37,488 bases of DNA from Streptomyces sp. MUM 203J. GTDB taxonomy: Bacteria; Actinomycetota; Actinomycetes; Streptomycetales; Streptomycetaceae. This document shows positions 22,621 to 31,569 of this stretch, piece after piece (position 1 is the stretch's first letter; each line of letters starts with the position of its first letter). The notes beneath the pieces are model-generated. The model was not told the DNA's origin and made no database searches. It saw nothing but the letters and a program-made list of their open reading frames with translations. The stretch covers positions 1 to 37,488 of the forward strand of contig NZ_JADWYO010000060.1 of assembly GCF_022414595.1 (NCBI RefSeq), given 5' to 3'. The position numbers were made by a program, and so were the translations under genes.

Positions 22621-23349
22621 ATGGCAGACAACAGCGACCGCAACGACCCCTGGGCGCCGCCGGAGCAACGGACCGCGCCGCAGGACCCGGCCGGTCCGTT
22701 CCCGGGCACCCCGCAGGGACCCGAAGGCACGGGGCCGGTGAACCTGGGCAAGAGGCCCGAGGCCACGCCGCCTTCCCAGCAGCCGACGGTGACGTCCATG
22801 CCCGCCGCCGGCTTCGGTGCTCCTCAGGGCCCCGGCGACGTGCCGCCGCCCCCGGTGGCGCCGGGCGGCCCCGCGCAGCCGGCGCCCGGGCCGTACGGCT
22901 ACCCGGCGGCGCCCGCGGCGGGGCAGCCGGGCACCGGGTACGGGTATCCGGGGCCCGCCGGCTACCCCGACACCTCCGGCTACCCGGCGCCGTACGGGCC
23001 CGGCGGCTGGGGCGCGCCCGCCCAGCCCAACAACGGGCTCGGCATCGCCTCGATGGTGCTCGGCATCATCGCCGTGGTGACCTGCTGGGCCTGGGGCCTG
23101 GGTGTCGTCCTCGGCGTGCTGGCGCTGATCTTCGGGATCATCGGGCAGAGGCGGGCGAAGCGGGGCGAGGCCACGAACGGCGGCATGGCCGTGGCGGGGA
23201 TCGCCACGGGGGCGGTCGGGATCGTGCTGGGCCTGGCCGCGGTGGTCGGGCTGATCGTGACGGCCATGAAGGCGGACGAGCTGGGGTCGCGGTACGACTC
23301 CGAGGAGTCCTACGGAGTGGTGCTGGTCCTGGAGGAACGGACCCGCTGA
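22621..23349 (+). CDS. DUF4190-like membrane protein with Pro/Gly/Tyr-rich N-terminus
   Basis: A 242-residue protein. Residues 1-137 are a disordered cytoplasmic region rich in Pro, Gly, Ala and Tyr with repeated GYP-like units. Then a DUF4190-type core follows: NNGLGIASMVLGIIAVVTCW (helix 1), GQRRAKRGEATNGGMAVAGI (conserved linker) and helix 2 ending near residue 220. The last 22 residues are charged. Such proteins are frequent in Streptomyces and have no proven role. The ATG at 22621 follows GGGGGAGG; the in-frame ATG at 22609 has no ribosome-binding site. Confidence 0.8.
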   Translation: MADNSDRNDPWAPPEQRTAPQDPAGPFPGTPQGPEGTGPVNLGKRPEATPPSQQPTVTSMPAAGFGAPQGPGDVPPPPVAPGGPAQPAPGPYGYPAAPAAGQPGTGYGYPGPAGYPDTSGYPAPYGPGGWGAPAQPNNGLGIASMVLGIIAVVTCWAWGLGVVLGVLALIFGIIGQRRAKRGEATNGGMAVAGIATGAVGIVLGLAAVVGLIVTAMKADELGSRYDSEESYGVVLVLEERTR

Positions 23350-23437
23350 CACCGCGTTCCGCAGCGCAGCCGGGGTGGTGGGGGCACGGCACGGAGCCAC
23401 CGGCGGCCGTGGCACGGCGGGCCACCGCGCCTCCCCG

Positions 23438-24025
23438 TCACCCGGCTGACCGCCCCTCACCCCGAAGCCGCTCCCTGGCTTCCATCAGCGCGAAGCCCAG
23501 CAGGTTCAGCCCCCGCCACCGTGACGGGTCCGAGGCCCGGGGGTCGTCGGCGGTCAGACCGATGCCCCAGACGCGGTCCATGGGGCTGGCCTCCACCAGG
23601 ACGCGGTCGCCCGTGCTCAGCAGATAGTCCCGCAGGTCCTCGTGCCGGCCGAACTTGTGGACACTGCCCGACACCACGATCCCGAACCGCTCGCGCCGCC
23701 ACACCTCCTCGTCGAAGCCGCGCACCAGCCGCCCGGCCTTCTTGGCCAGCGCCGGGTTCGGCGCCTCCAGGGCCCGCCGCTCGGCCTCCGGATCACTGAA
23801 GAGGCGCGCCTTCTCGGCCATCATCCAGTGCTCGGCCGTCCCGTACCCCACCCCGTCGACCGTGAACGGCGACGGCCACCACTGGCTGAGGCACCCCGCC
23901 CCCGGCGTCCCGTCACGCTGCGCCCGGTGCCCCCAGAAGTGCAGGTACTTCACCCTCTTTCCCCTGCTGACCCGGTCGATCAGCTCACTCACCGTGTTCA
24001 TGCACGCCAGCATCGCACCCGCCAC
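23438..24025 (-). CDS. NADAR-family protein (YbiA-like N-glycosidase)
   Basis: A 195-residue protein with the NADAR fold (formerly DUF1768). Members of this family cleave N-glycosidic bonds, for example in riboflavin-pathway intermediates or ADP-ribosylated guanine. Visible signatures are LHFWGH, SQWWPSPFTVDGVGYGTAEHWMMAEKARLF (quoted only as start and end: SQWWPSPF and EHWMMAEKA), SVHKFGRH, LVEASPMDRVWGIGL and WRGLNLLGFALMEARE. GTG at 24025 has GGAG five bases upstream; ATG at 24001 would give 187 residues. It stands alone, divergent from the second aldehyde dehydrogenase. Whether it cleans up damaged metabolites or acts in ADP-ribose biology cannot be told from context. Confidence 0.85.
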   Translation of the reverse strand: MAGAMLACMNTVSELIDRVSRGKRVKYLHFWGHRAQRDGTPGAGCLSQWWPSPFTVDGVGYGTAEHWMMAEKARLFSDPEAERRALEAPNPALAKKAGRLVRGFDEEVWRRERFGIVVSGSVHKFGRHEDLRDYLLSTGDRVLVEASPMDRVWGIGLTADDPRASDPSRWRGLNLLGFALMEARERLRGEGRSAG

Positions 24026-24095
24026 TGACACTCCGTACGGAGATTTTCCACCGGGTGCGACACATGGTCGACCGAATCCGTCGCGTAACCAAAAG

Positions 24096-24117
24096 GCAAC
24101 AACGGAATCCCTTGTTG
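24096..24117. promoter_or_regulatory. Inverted repeat upstream of the polyamine operon sharing a motif with the AsnC spacer
   Basis: CAACAA (24097-24102) and TTGTTG (24112-24117) are perfect inverted arms with nine bases between. On the minus strand it reads ATTCCGTTGTTGC; the AsnC divergent spacer has ATTCGTTGTTGC at 16587-16598. The shared 9-mer CGTTGTTGC near two promoters of related pathway genes makes it a candidate common operator. About 60 bases separate it from the aldehyde dehydrogenase start. Confidence 0.45.
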
Positions 24118-24176
24118 GACCGGCACTCCTCTGTCAGGATCAGCACTCAATTCAGGCCGGGACAACGGAGAGCGTC

Positions 24177-25724
24177 ATGGGCTTCCAGACAGCACGGACA
24201 CCCGACAAGGCGGAGGACACCGCCGCCGTACGGGAGCGCTTCGCCGCGGGCGCGCAGTTCATCGGGGGGCGCCTGCGGCCCGGCACGTCCGGCCGCACCC
24301 ACACCGTGACCGACCCGGCCACCGGCCGGGAGGTCCTCACCTACCGGCTGGCCGGCCCCGCCGACGTGGACGCCGCGGTGGCCGCGGCCCGCGACGCCTT
24401 CCCGGGATGGGCCCGGGCCACGCCCGGTGAGCGCTCCGAGGTCCTGCACCGCTTCGCCGCGGTCCTGGACGAGCGGGCCGAGGACCTCGCCCGCGCCGAG
24501 TCGCTGCAGTGCGGCAAGCCGCTGAAGCTGACCCGTGAGTTCGACGTGCCGGGCACGGTCGACAACACCTCCTTCTTCGCGGGCGCCGCCCGCCACCTCC
24601 AGGGCCAGGCCGCGGGTGAGTACAGCGGTGACCACACCTCGTACATCCGCCGGGAGCCGGTCGGGGTCGTGGGCTCCATCGCGCCCTGGAACTACCCCCT
24701 CCAGATGGCCGCCTGGAAGATCCTCCCGGCCGTCGCGGCGGGCAACACCATCGTCCTCAAGCCCGCCGAGAACACCCCGCTCACCTCGCTGATGTTCGCC
24801 CAGGCGGCCACCGACGCCGGCCTCCCCGACGGCGTGATCAACATCGTCTCGGGTGCCGGACGGGAAGCGGGCGAGCACCTGGTCGGCCACCCGGACGTCG
24901 CCATGACCTCGTTCACCGGCTCCACCGCCGTGGGCAAGCGGGTCGCGGAACTGGCCACCGCCACCGTCAAACGACTCCACCTCGAACTCGGCGGCAAGGC
25001 CCCCTTCGTCGTCTTCGACGACGCCGACGTCGAGGCCGCCGCCCAGGGCGCGGCCGCCGGCGCGCTCATCAACACCGGCCAGGACTGCACCGCCGCCACG
25101 CGCGCGTACGTCCAGCGGCCCCTGTACGAGGCGTTCGTCGCCCGGGTCGCGGAGCTGATGGAGACCGTACGCCTCGGGGACCCCTACCGGGACGGCACCG
25201 ACCTGGGGCCGCTCATCAGCCACGCCCAGCGGGACCGGGTGGCCGCCTTCGTCGACCGGGCCCGCTCTTACGCCACCGTCGTCACCGGCGGCGAGATCCC
25301 CAAGGGCGGCCTCGGGGACGGCGCCTACTACCCGCCCACCCTCGTCACCGGCGCCGCCCAGGACAGCGAGATCGTCCAGCACGAGATCTTCGGGCCGGTC
25401 CTGGTCGTCCTGCCCTTCGACGGCGACGACGAGGGACTCGCGCTGGCCGACGACACGCCGTACGGGCTCGCCGCCTCCGCCTGGACCCGGGACGTCTACC
25501 GCGCCGGGCGCGCCACCCGGGAGATCCAGGCGGGCTGTGTGTGGGTCAACGACCACATCCCGATCATCAGCGAGATGCCGCACGGCGGGTACCGCGCCTC
25601 CGGCTTCGGAAAAGACATGTCAACGTACTCCTTCGAGGAGTACACCCAGGTCAAGCACGTGATGTTCGACAACACGGCGATCGCGCGGAAGGACTGGCAC
25701 CGGACGGTCTTCGGAGATCGGTGA
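24177..25724 (+). CDS. Second aldehyde dehydrogenase, first gene of the polyamine operon
   Basis: A 515-residue ALDH-family enzyme. Catalytic Cys304 (NTGQDCTAATR), Glu270 (LHLELGGKAP), Asn172 (APWNYP) and Lys195 (IVLKPAEN) are intact. It is about 35 residues longer than the first dehydrogenase because of N- and C-terminal extensions, and much less than identical to it, so it is not a recent duplicate. Start at ATG 24177 with GGAGAG upstream; the longer frame back to 23655 runs through the NADAR gene and is a shadow. Placement directly before potD and a PuuB-like oxidase suggests it oxidises an aminoaldehyde from spermidine or gamma-glutamylputrescine breakdown. Confidence 0.9.
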   Translation: MGFQTARTPDKAEDTAAVRERFAAGAQFIGGRLRPGTSGRTHTVTDPATGREVLTYRLAGPADVDAAVAAARDAFPGWARATPGERSEVLHRFAAVLDERAEDLARAESLQCGKPLKLTREFDVPGTVDNTSFFAGAARHLQGQAAGEYSGDHTSYIRREPVGVVGSIAPWNYPLQMAAWKILPAVAAGNTIVLKPAENTPLTSLMFAQAATDAGLPDGVINIVSGAGREAGEHLVGHPDVAMTSFTGSTAVGKRVAELATATVKRLHLELGGKAPFVVFDDADVEAAAQGAAAGALINTGQDCTAATRAYVQRPLYEAFVARVAELMETVRLGDPYRDGTDLGPLISHAQRDRVAAFVDRARSYATVVTGGEIPKGGLGDGAYYPPTLVTGAAQDSEIVQHEIFGPVLVVLPFDGDDEGLALADDTPYGLAASAWTRDVYRAGRATREIQAGCVWVNDHIPIISEMPHGGYRASGFGKDMSTYSFEEYTQVKHVMFDNTAIARKDWHRTVFGDR

Positions 25725-25820
25725 CCGCCGGACCACGACGAAACGGGGACCCGAGAGCCCGCACCCGCCCGGCGCCCTCCGACCAGGCGCCCGCACCCAT
25801 CCTCCCGAAAGGCACAGCGC

Positions 25821-27068
25821 ATGGAGCAGTACGAGCCCGACAGCCTCTCCGCGGCACAGCTCGCCGCGATGCGGCGCAGCCTGACGAACGGCAGGGGATC
25901 CCTCACCCGCCGTTCCGTGCTGCGCGCCTCGGGTGCCGGAGCCCTCACCCTCGGCGGGCTCGCCGGGCTGAGCGCCTGCGGCATCCCGCCGGCCAAGCGG
26001 GAGGGCCAGGGGCCGGCCTCCACCGACCGCTCCGAGCAGGAGAAGACGCTCAGCTTCTCCAACTGGACCCAGTACATCGACATCAGCGACGACGAGAAGC
26101 ACCGGCCCACCCTGGAGGCGTTCACCAAGCGCACCGGCATCAAGGTCAAGTACACCGAGGACATCAACGACAACGTCGAGTTCTTCGGCAAGATCAAGCC
26201 GCAGCTCGCCGCCGGCCAGGACACCGGCCGCGACCTGATCTGTGTCACCGACTGGCTCGCCGCCCGCATCATCCGCCTCGGCTGGGCCCAGAAGCTCGAC
26301 CCGGCCAACCTGCCCCACGCGTACGCCAACCTCGCCCCGCAGTTCCGCCGACCCGACTGGGACCCGGGCCGGGCCTACTCGTACCCCTGGACCGGCATCT
26401 CCACCGTCATCGCCTACAACGTCAAGGCGACCGGCGGGCGCAAGGTCGACTCGGTGACCCAGCTGCTCGACGACCCCAGGCTGAAGGGCCGGGTCGCGTT
26501 CCTGTCCGAGATGCGGGACTCCGTCGGCATGACCCTGCTCGACATGGGCAAGGACCCGGCCACCGTGACCGACGCCGACTTCGACGCGGCGCTCGGGCGC
26601 CTCCAGAAGGCCGTCGACAGGAAGCAGATCCGCCGCTTCACCGGCAACGACTACACCGCCGACCTCAGCAAGGGCGACATCGCCGCGTGCCTCGCCTGGG
26701 CCGGCGACCTCATCCAGCTCCAGGTCGACAACCCGGACATCCGCTTCGCCATCCCGTCGGCCGGCTACATGACCTCCACCGACAACCTCCTGGTGCCGGC
26801 CCAGGCCCGGCACAAGACCAACGCCGAGAAGCTCATCGACTACTACTACGAGCTTCCCAACGCCGCGGAACTCGCCGCGTACATCAACTACGTCTGCCCC
26901 GTGGACGGGGTCCGCGACGAACTCGCCGCGATCGACCCGGAGCTGGCGTCCAACACGCTGATCCTCCCGGACAAGGCCATGGCCGCGAAGTCGCACGCGT
27001 TCCGCTCGCTGTCCAGCGAGGAGGAGACCGCGTACGAGGAGAAGTTCGGCAAGCTCATCGGCGCGTGA
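25821..27068 (+). CDS. potD: Spermidine/putrescine-type ABC transporter substrate-binding lipoprotein
   Basis: A 415-residue extracellular binding protein. The signal has a twin-arginine pair (Arg30-Arg31, TRRSVLRAS) followed by a hydrophobic run and lipobox LSAC (Cys53), so it is probably a Tat-exported lipoprotein. The mature domain begins KTLSFSNWTQYIDISDDE, typical of PotD/PotF-like proteins; acidic and Trp/Tyr residues expected to hold the polyamine are scattered through it. It starts 96 bases after the dehydrogenase, with GAAAGG upstream. Ligand could be putrescine, spermidine or another polyamine. Confidence 0.9.
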   Translation: MEQYEPDSLSAAQLAAMRRSLTNGRGSLTRRSVLRASGAGALTLGGLAGLSACGIPPAKREGQGPASTDRSEQEKTLSFSNWTQYIDISDDEKHRPTLEAFTKRTGIKVKYTEDINDNVEFFGKIKPQLAAGQDTGRDLICVTDWLAARIIRLGWAQKLDPANLPHAYANLAPQFRRPDWDPGRAYSYPWTGISTVIAYNVKATGGRKVDSVTQLLDDPRLKGRVAFLSEMRDSVGMTLLDMGKDPATVTDADFDAALGRLQKAVDRKQIRRFTGNDYTADLSKGDIAACLAWAGDLIQLQVDNPDIRFAIPSAGYMTSTDNLLVPAQARHKTNAEKLIDYYYELPNAAELAAYINYVCPVDGVRDELAAIDPELASNTLILPDKAMAAKSHAFRSLSSEEETAYEEKFGKLIGA

Positions 27069-27202
27069 GCGGCCCCCGCCCGGGGGTCTCGCCCCCTGGC
27101 CCCCCTCGCGCCTGAAGGGCGCTTGTCCTCAGCCTCCCCCGAGCTCGACGAGCAGGGGACGCCCTCACGGGCTTCACGCCCCGACACCTGGGACCACGAT
27201 TC
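27069..27202 (+). repeat. Structured intercistronic region between potD and potA
   Basis: This 134-base gap has three small G/C hairpins: CCCCC/GGGGG (27073-27086), GCGCC/GGCGC (27108-27122) and TCCCC/GGGGA (27135-27159, with CGAGCTCG in the loop). It resembles the G/C-rich intercistronic elements seen in many Streptomyces operons. It may stabilise the potD message or reduce read-through, giving more binding protein than membrane parts. Confidence 0.45.
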
Positions 27203-28357
27203 ATGACGACTGACACGCACACCGGCGGCGACGTCCGCCTCTCCGGGATCAGCAAGACCTACGGCTCCTTCACCGCCGTCCAGCCGCTCGACCTGACCGT
27301 CCCCCAGGGCTCCTTCTTCGCCCTGCTCGGCGCCTCCGGCTGCGGGAAGACCACCACCCTGCGCATGATCGCCGGCCTGGAGGACCCCACCACCGGCACC
27401 GTCCACCTCGGGGACCGCGACGTCACCGACCTGCCCCCGCACAGGCGGCCCGTCAACACCGTCTTCCAGTCGTACGCGCTCTTCCCGCACCTCGACATCC
27501 GGGAGAACGTCGCCTTCGGGCTGCGCCGCCGCGGCATCAGGTCCGTGAAGACACAGGTCGACGAGATGCTGGAACTGGTGCAGCTCGGAGACAAGGCCAA
27601 GCACAAGCCGCACCAGCTCTCCGGCGGCCAGCAGCAGCGCGTCGCCGTCGCCCGCGCGCTCATCAACCACCCCCAGGTGCTCCTCCTCGACGAGCCGCTC
27701 GGCGCCCTCGACCTGAAGCTGCGCCGCCAGATGCAGCTGGAGCTCAAGCGCATCCAGACCGACGTCGGCATCACCTTCGTCCATGTCACCCACGACCAGG
27801 AGGAGGCCATGACCATGGCCGACACGGTCGCGGTGATGAACGGCGGCCGGGTCGAGCAGCTCGGCGCCCCCGCCGACCTCTACGACAACCCGCGCACCAC
27901 CTTCGTCGCCAACTTCCTCGGCACCTCGAACCTCATCGAGGCCGAGGTCGTCGACGCCGCCTCCGACGACCTCGTCGTCGCGGCCGGCGGCGGCAAGCTG
28001 AGGCTGCCCGCCGACCGCTGCTCCGCCCCCGCCACCGGCGGCGGGAGAATCCTCGTCGGCATCCGCCCCGAGAAGATCGCCCTCAGCCACGCCGACGACG
28101 CCGACGGCATCCCCGCCGGGCGCAACAAGGTCACCGGCCGGATCGCGGACACCTCCTTCATCGGCGTGTCCACCCAGTACGTCATCGACGGCCCCGCCGG
28201 AAGCGGCCTCCAGGTGTACGAGCAGAACGTCGAGCGCGACTCCCGCCTCGCTCCCGGTGCCGAGGTCGTCCTGCACTGGAACCCGGCCCACACCTTCGGC
28301 CTCGACGCCGCCCAGGACGCCTCCGCGGGTGTCGAGACGGTGGAGGGCGCCGTATGA
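27203..28357 (+). CDS. potA: Spermidine/putrescine-type ABC transporter ATP-binding protein
   Basis: A 384-residue ATPase with all motifs: Walker A GASGCGKTT (43-51), Gln89 (TVFQSYALFPH), signature LSGGQ (139-143), Walker B LLLDE (160-164) and His197. The C-terminal TOBE-type domain (from about residue 240) carries LVGIRPEKIALS, typical of PotA. It powers import by the PotB/PotC permeases in the cytoplasm. ATG at 27203 has only a weak ribosome-binding site (GGGACC). The stop overlaps the potB start (ATGA). Confidence 0.95.
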   Translation: MTTDTHTGGDVRLSGISKTYGSFTAVQPLDLTVPQGSFFALLGASGCGKTTTLRMIAGLEDPTTGTVHLGDRDVTDLPPHRRPVNTVFQSYALFPHLDIRENVAFGLRRRGIRSVKTQVDEMLELVQLGDKAKHKPHQLSGGQQQRVAVARALINHPQVLLLDEPLGALDLKLRRQMQLELKRIQTDVGITFVHVTHDQEEAMTMADTVAVMNGGRVEQLGAPADLYDNPRTTFVANFLGTSNLIEAEVVDAASDDLVVAAGGGKLRLPADRCSAPATGGGRILVGIRPEKIALSHADDADGIPAGRNKVTGRIADTSFIGVSTQYVIDGPAGSGLQVYEQNVERDSRLAPGAEVVLHWNPAHTFGLDAAQDASAGVETVEGAV

Positions 28358-29289
28358 CGACCGCCGTCACCGACACCCCGCCGCCCGTCACGGAGCCGAC
28401 CGCGCCGGCCGTACGGAAGCGGTCCACGCGCAAGCGGCTCGTCCCGTACTGGCTGCTGCTGCCCGGCATCCTGTGGCTGCTGGTCTTCTTCGCCCTGCCG
28501 CTCGTCTACCAGGCCTCCACCTCCGTCCAGACCGGCTCCCTGGAGGAGGGCTTCCAGGTCACCTGGCACTTCCAGACGTACTGGGAGGCGCTCGGCGACT
28601 ACTACCCGCAGTTCGCGAAATCGCTCCTGTACGCCGGGACCGCGACCCTGCTGTGCCTGCTGCTCGGCTACCCGCTCGCCTATCTCATCGCGTTCCGCGC
28701 CGGACGCTGGCGCCACGTCCTGCTGGTGCTGGTCATCGCGCCCTTCTTCACCAGCTTCCTCATCCGCACGCTGGCGTGGAAGACGATCCTCGCGGACGGC
28801 GGCGCCCTCGTCGGGACCCTCGACGCGCTGCATGTCCTGGACGTCACGAGCTGGCTCGGCCTGACCGAAGGCAACCGGGTGCTGGCCACCCCGCTCGCGG
28901 TCGTGTGCGGTCTGACGTACAACTTCCTGCCGTTCATGATCCTGCCGCTCTACACCTCGCTGGAGCGCATCGACCCCCGGCTGCACGAAGCCGCCCACGA
29001 CCTGTACGCCTCCCCGGTGACGACCTTCCGCAAGGTCACCTTCCCGCTGTCCATGCCGGGCGTCGTCTCCGGCACCCTGCTCACCTTCATCCCGGCGAGC
29101 GGCGACTACGTCAACGCCGAACTGCTCGGCTCCACCGACACCAAGATGATCGGCAACGTCATCCAGACGCAGTTCCTCCGGGTGCTCGACTACCCGACGG
29201 CCGCCGCGCTGTCGTTCATCCTGATGGCGATCGTGCTGATCATGGTCTCGGTCTACATCCGCCGGGCCGGAACGGAGGACCTGGTCTGA
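28354..29289 (+). CDS. potB: Spermidine/putrescine-type ABC transporter permease, PotB-like
   Basis: A 311-residue inner-membrane permease with about six helices. A 28-residue Thr/Pro-rich then basic N-terminus precedes the first helix (LVPYWLLLPGILWLLVFFAL). The ATPase-contact EAA loop is EAAHDLYASPVTTFRKVTFP. The gene overlaps potA by four bases and potC by one base (TGATG), so subunits are translated together. Confidence 0.94.
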   Translation: MTTAVTDTPPPVTEPTAPAVRKRSTRKRLVPYWLLLPGILWLLVFFALPLVYQASTSVQTGSLEEGFQVTWHFQTYWEALGDYYPQFAKSLLYAGTATLLCLLLGYPLAYLIAFRAGRWRHVLLVLVIAPFFTSFLIRTLAWKTILADGGALVGTLDALHVLDVTSWLGLTEGNRVLATPLAVVCGLTYNFLPFMILPLYTSLERIDPRLHEAAHDLYASPVTTFRKVTFPLSMPGVVSGTLLTFIPASGDYVNAELLGSTDTKMIGNVIQTQFLRVLDYPTAAALSFILMAIVLIMVSVYIRRAGTEDLV

Positions 29290-30107
29290 TGCCGATGCTG
29301 CTGACGCCACTGCGCTGGATCCGACGCCACCTCGTCGTCCTCGCGGGCCTGTTCACGCTCGCCTACCTCGTGCTGCCGAACATCGTCGTGATGGTGTTCT
29401 CCTTCAACCAGCCCAAGGGACGCTTCAACTACAGCTGGCAGGAGTTCTCCCTCAACGCCTGGAAGGACCCCTGCGGCGCGCCCGAGCTGTGCGGCGCGCT
29501 CGGACTGTCCCTCCAGATCGCCGCCTGGGCCACCCTCGGCGCGACCGCCCTCGGCACGATGATCGCCTTCGCGCTGGTCCGCTACCGGTTCCGGGCACGC
29601 GGCGCGATCAACTCGCTGATCTTCCTGCCGATGTCGATGCCCGAGGTCGTCATGGCCGCCTCGCTGCTGACGCTGTTCCTCAACATGGGTGCCGAGCTGG
29701 GATTCTGGACGATCCTGATCGCCCACATCATGTTCTGCCTCAGCTTCGTGGTGGTCGCGGTCAAGGCCCGGGTCATGTCCATGGACCCGCGGCTGGAGGA
29801 GGCCGCGCGGGACCTCTACGCGGGTCCGGTGCAGACCTTCCTGCGGGTCACCCTGCCGATCGCCGCGCCCGGCATCGCGGCCGGCGCGCTGCTGGCCTTC
29901 GCGCTGTCGTTCGACGACTTCATCATCACCAACTTCAACTCCGGCTCCACCGTGACCTTCCCCATGTACGTGTGGGGCTCGGCGCAGCGCGGCACGCCCG
30001 TGCAGATCAACGTCATCGGCACGGCCATGTTCGCCCTCGCGGTCCTGGTGGTCGTCGCCGGACAGCTCCTCACGGCCCGCCGCAAGCGAGCCGACAGCCT
30101 CAAGTAA
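29289..30107 (+). CDS. potC: Spermidine/putrescine-type ABC transporter permease, PotC-like
   Basis: A 272-residue permease with about six membrane helices, partner of PotB. The EAA loop is EAARDLYAGPVQTFLRVTLP, and FALSFDDFIITNFNSGSTVTF is the conserved C-terminal PotC block (quoted in part). ATG at 29289 shares its A with the potB stop; ATG at 29295 is a possible alternative. The next gene, an FAD oxidoreductase, starts 43 bases later. Confidence 0.93.
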   Translation: MPMLLTPLRWIRRHLVVLAGLFTLAYLVLPNIVVMVFSFNQPKGRFNYSWQEFSLNAWKDPCGAPELCGALGLSLQIAAWATLGATALGTMIAFALVRYRFRARGAINSLIFLPMSMPEVVMAASLLTLFLNMGAELGFWTILIAHIMFCLSFVVVAVKARVMSMDPRLEEAARDLYAGPVQTFLRVTLPIAAPGIAAGALLAFALSFDDFIITNFNSGSTVTFPMYVWGSAQRGTPVQINVIGTAMFALAVLVVVAGQLLTARRKRADSLK

Positions 30108-30150
30108 CCGCCACTCACCACCACTGACATCCCTGAGGGAGATGGAAGTC

Positions 30151-31569
30151 ATGGCCCCAGTCGCCATGCGTACCGCTGCACGATCACTCTCGGACGCCCA
30201 GCCCGTCCCCTTCTGGCTGGAAGACCCCGGCAAGCCCGCCGCGCTGCCCGCCCTCACCGCGACCGAGCACTGCGACCTGCTCGTCGTCGGCGGCGGCTAC
30301 AGCGGACTGTGGACCGCGCTCCTCGCCAAGGAGCGCGACCCGCGCACGGATGTCGTGCTCATCGAGGGCCGGGAGGCGGGCTGGGCCGCCTCCGGCCGCA
30401 ACGGCGGCTTCTGCGCCGCCTCCCTCACCCACGGCCTCGGCAACGGCCTGGCCCGCTGGCCCGGCGAGCTGCCGAAGCTGGAGGAGCTGGGCCTGCGCAA
30501 CCTCGACGCCATCGAGGCGGCGGTCTCCTCCTACGGCATCGACTGCGACTTCGAGCGGACCGGCGAGATCGACGTCGCCACCGAGCCGCACCAGCTCGCG
30601 GAGCTGCGCGAGATGCACGAGACGGCCGAACGGCTCGGCCTGGCCGGCGGACTGGAACTCATGGACCAGGACGCCCTGCGCGCCGAGGTCCACTCCCCGA
30701 CCTTCCTCGGCGGCCTGTACGACCGGAGAGGCGTCGCCCTCGTCCACCCCGCGAAGCTCGCCTGGGGCCTCAAGCAGGCCTGCCTCGACCAGGGCGTCCG
30801 CATCTACGAGAACACCCGGGGCCTGTCCCTGGACACCTCGGGCGCGTCCATGGCGGTGCGCACCCCGTACGGGCAGGTCCTCGCGCGCCGGGTCGCCCTC
30901 GGAACCAACGTGTTCCCGTCCCTGGTCCGGCGGCTGCGCCACTACACCGTCCCGGTGTACGACTACGCGCTGATGACCGAGCCCCTGACGGACGAGCAGC
31001 TCGCGTCCATCGGCTGGAAGAACCGCCAGGGCCTCGCGGACACCGCCAACCAGTTCCACTACTTCCGGCTCAGCGCCGACGGCCGCATCCTGTGGGGCGG
31101 CTACGACGCGGTGTACGCGTTCGGCGGACGGGTCCGCGCCGAGCACGACCAGCGGCCGGAGACCTATCTGAAGCTGGCCGAACACTTCTTCCGCTGCTTC
31201 CCGCAGCTGGAGGGCGTCCGCTTCAGCCACGCCTGGGGCGGCGCCATCGACACCTGCTCGCGCTTCTCGGCCTTCTTCGGAACGTCGCACCGCGGCCGGG
31301 TCTCCTATGCCCTCGGCTACACGGGCCTCGGCGTCGGCGCGTCCCGGTTCGGCGCGGACGTGATGCTGGACCTGCTGGCGGGGGAGCGGACGGAGCGCAC
31401 GGCGCTGGAGATGGTCAGCTCCAGACCCCTGCCGTTCCCGCCCGAGCCGTTCGCCTGGGCGGGCATCGGCGTCACCCAGTGGTCCCTGGCCCGTGCCGAC
31501 GCGAACGGAGGCCGCCGGAATCTGTGGCTGCGGGCGCTGGACCGGATGGGCCTGGGCTTCGACAGCTGA
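30151..31569 (+). CDS. FAD-dependent oxidoreductase, PuuB-like (gamma-glutamylputrescine or polyamine oxidase)
   Basis: A 472-residue DAO-family flavoenzyme. The FAD-binding Rossmann motif is VVGGGYSGLWTA (45-56), followed by the acidic end of strand 2 (VVLIEGREAGWAASGRNGG, quoted in part). The region WGGAIDTCSRFSAFFG and the C-terminal GYTGLGVG belong to the family that includes gamma-glutamylputrescine oxidase PuuB. It would deaminate the amine to an aldehyde, releasing H2O2 and ammonia. GAGGGAG lies nine bases before ATG 30151 but abuts ATG 30142, so the former is preferred. Last gene of the ALDH-pot operon. Without PuuA and PuuD nearby, its real substrate is open. Confidence 0.85.
   Translation: MAPVAMRTAARSLSDAQPVPFWLEDPGKPAALPALTATEHCDLLVVGGGYSGLWTALLAKERDPRTDVVLIEGREAGWAASGRNGGFCAASLTHGLGNGLARWPGELPKLEELGLRNLDAIEAAVSSYGIDCDFERTGEIDVATEPHQLAELREMHETAERLGLAGGLELMDQDALRAEVHSPTFLGGLYDRRGVALVHPAKLAWGLKQACLDQGVRIYENTRGLSLDTSGASMAVRTPYGQVLARRVALGTNVFPSLVRRLRHYTVPVYDYALMTEPLTDEQLASIGWKNRQGLADTANQFHYFRLSADGRILWGGYDAVYAFGGRVRAEHDQRPETYLKLAEHFFRCFPQLEGVRFSHAWGGAIDTCSRFSAFFGTSHRGRVSYALGYTGLGVGASRFGADVMLDLLAGERTERTALEMVSSRPLPFPPEPFAWAGIGVTQWSLARADANGGRRNLWLRALDRMGLGFDS

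Noticed and set aside
23655..24176. N-terminal extension of the second aldehyde dehydrogenase
   Set aside because: It is antisense to the NADAR gene and does not resemble dehydrogenase sequence.
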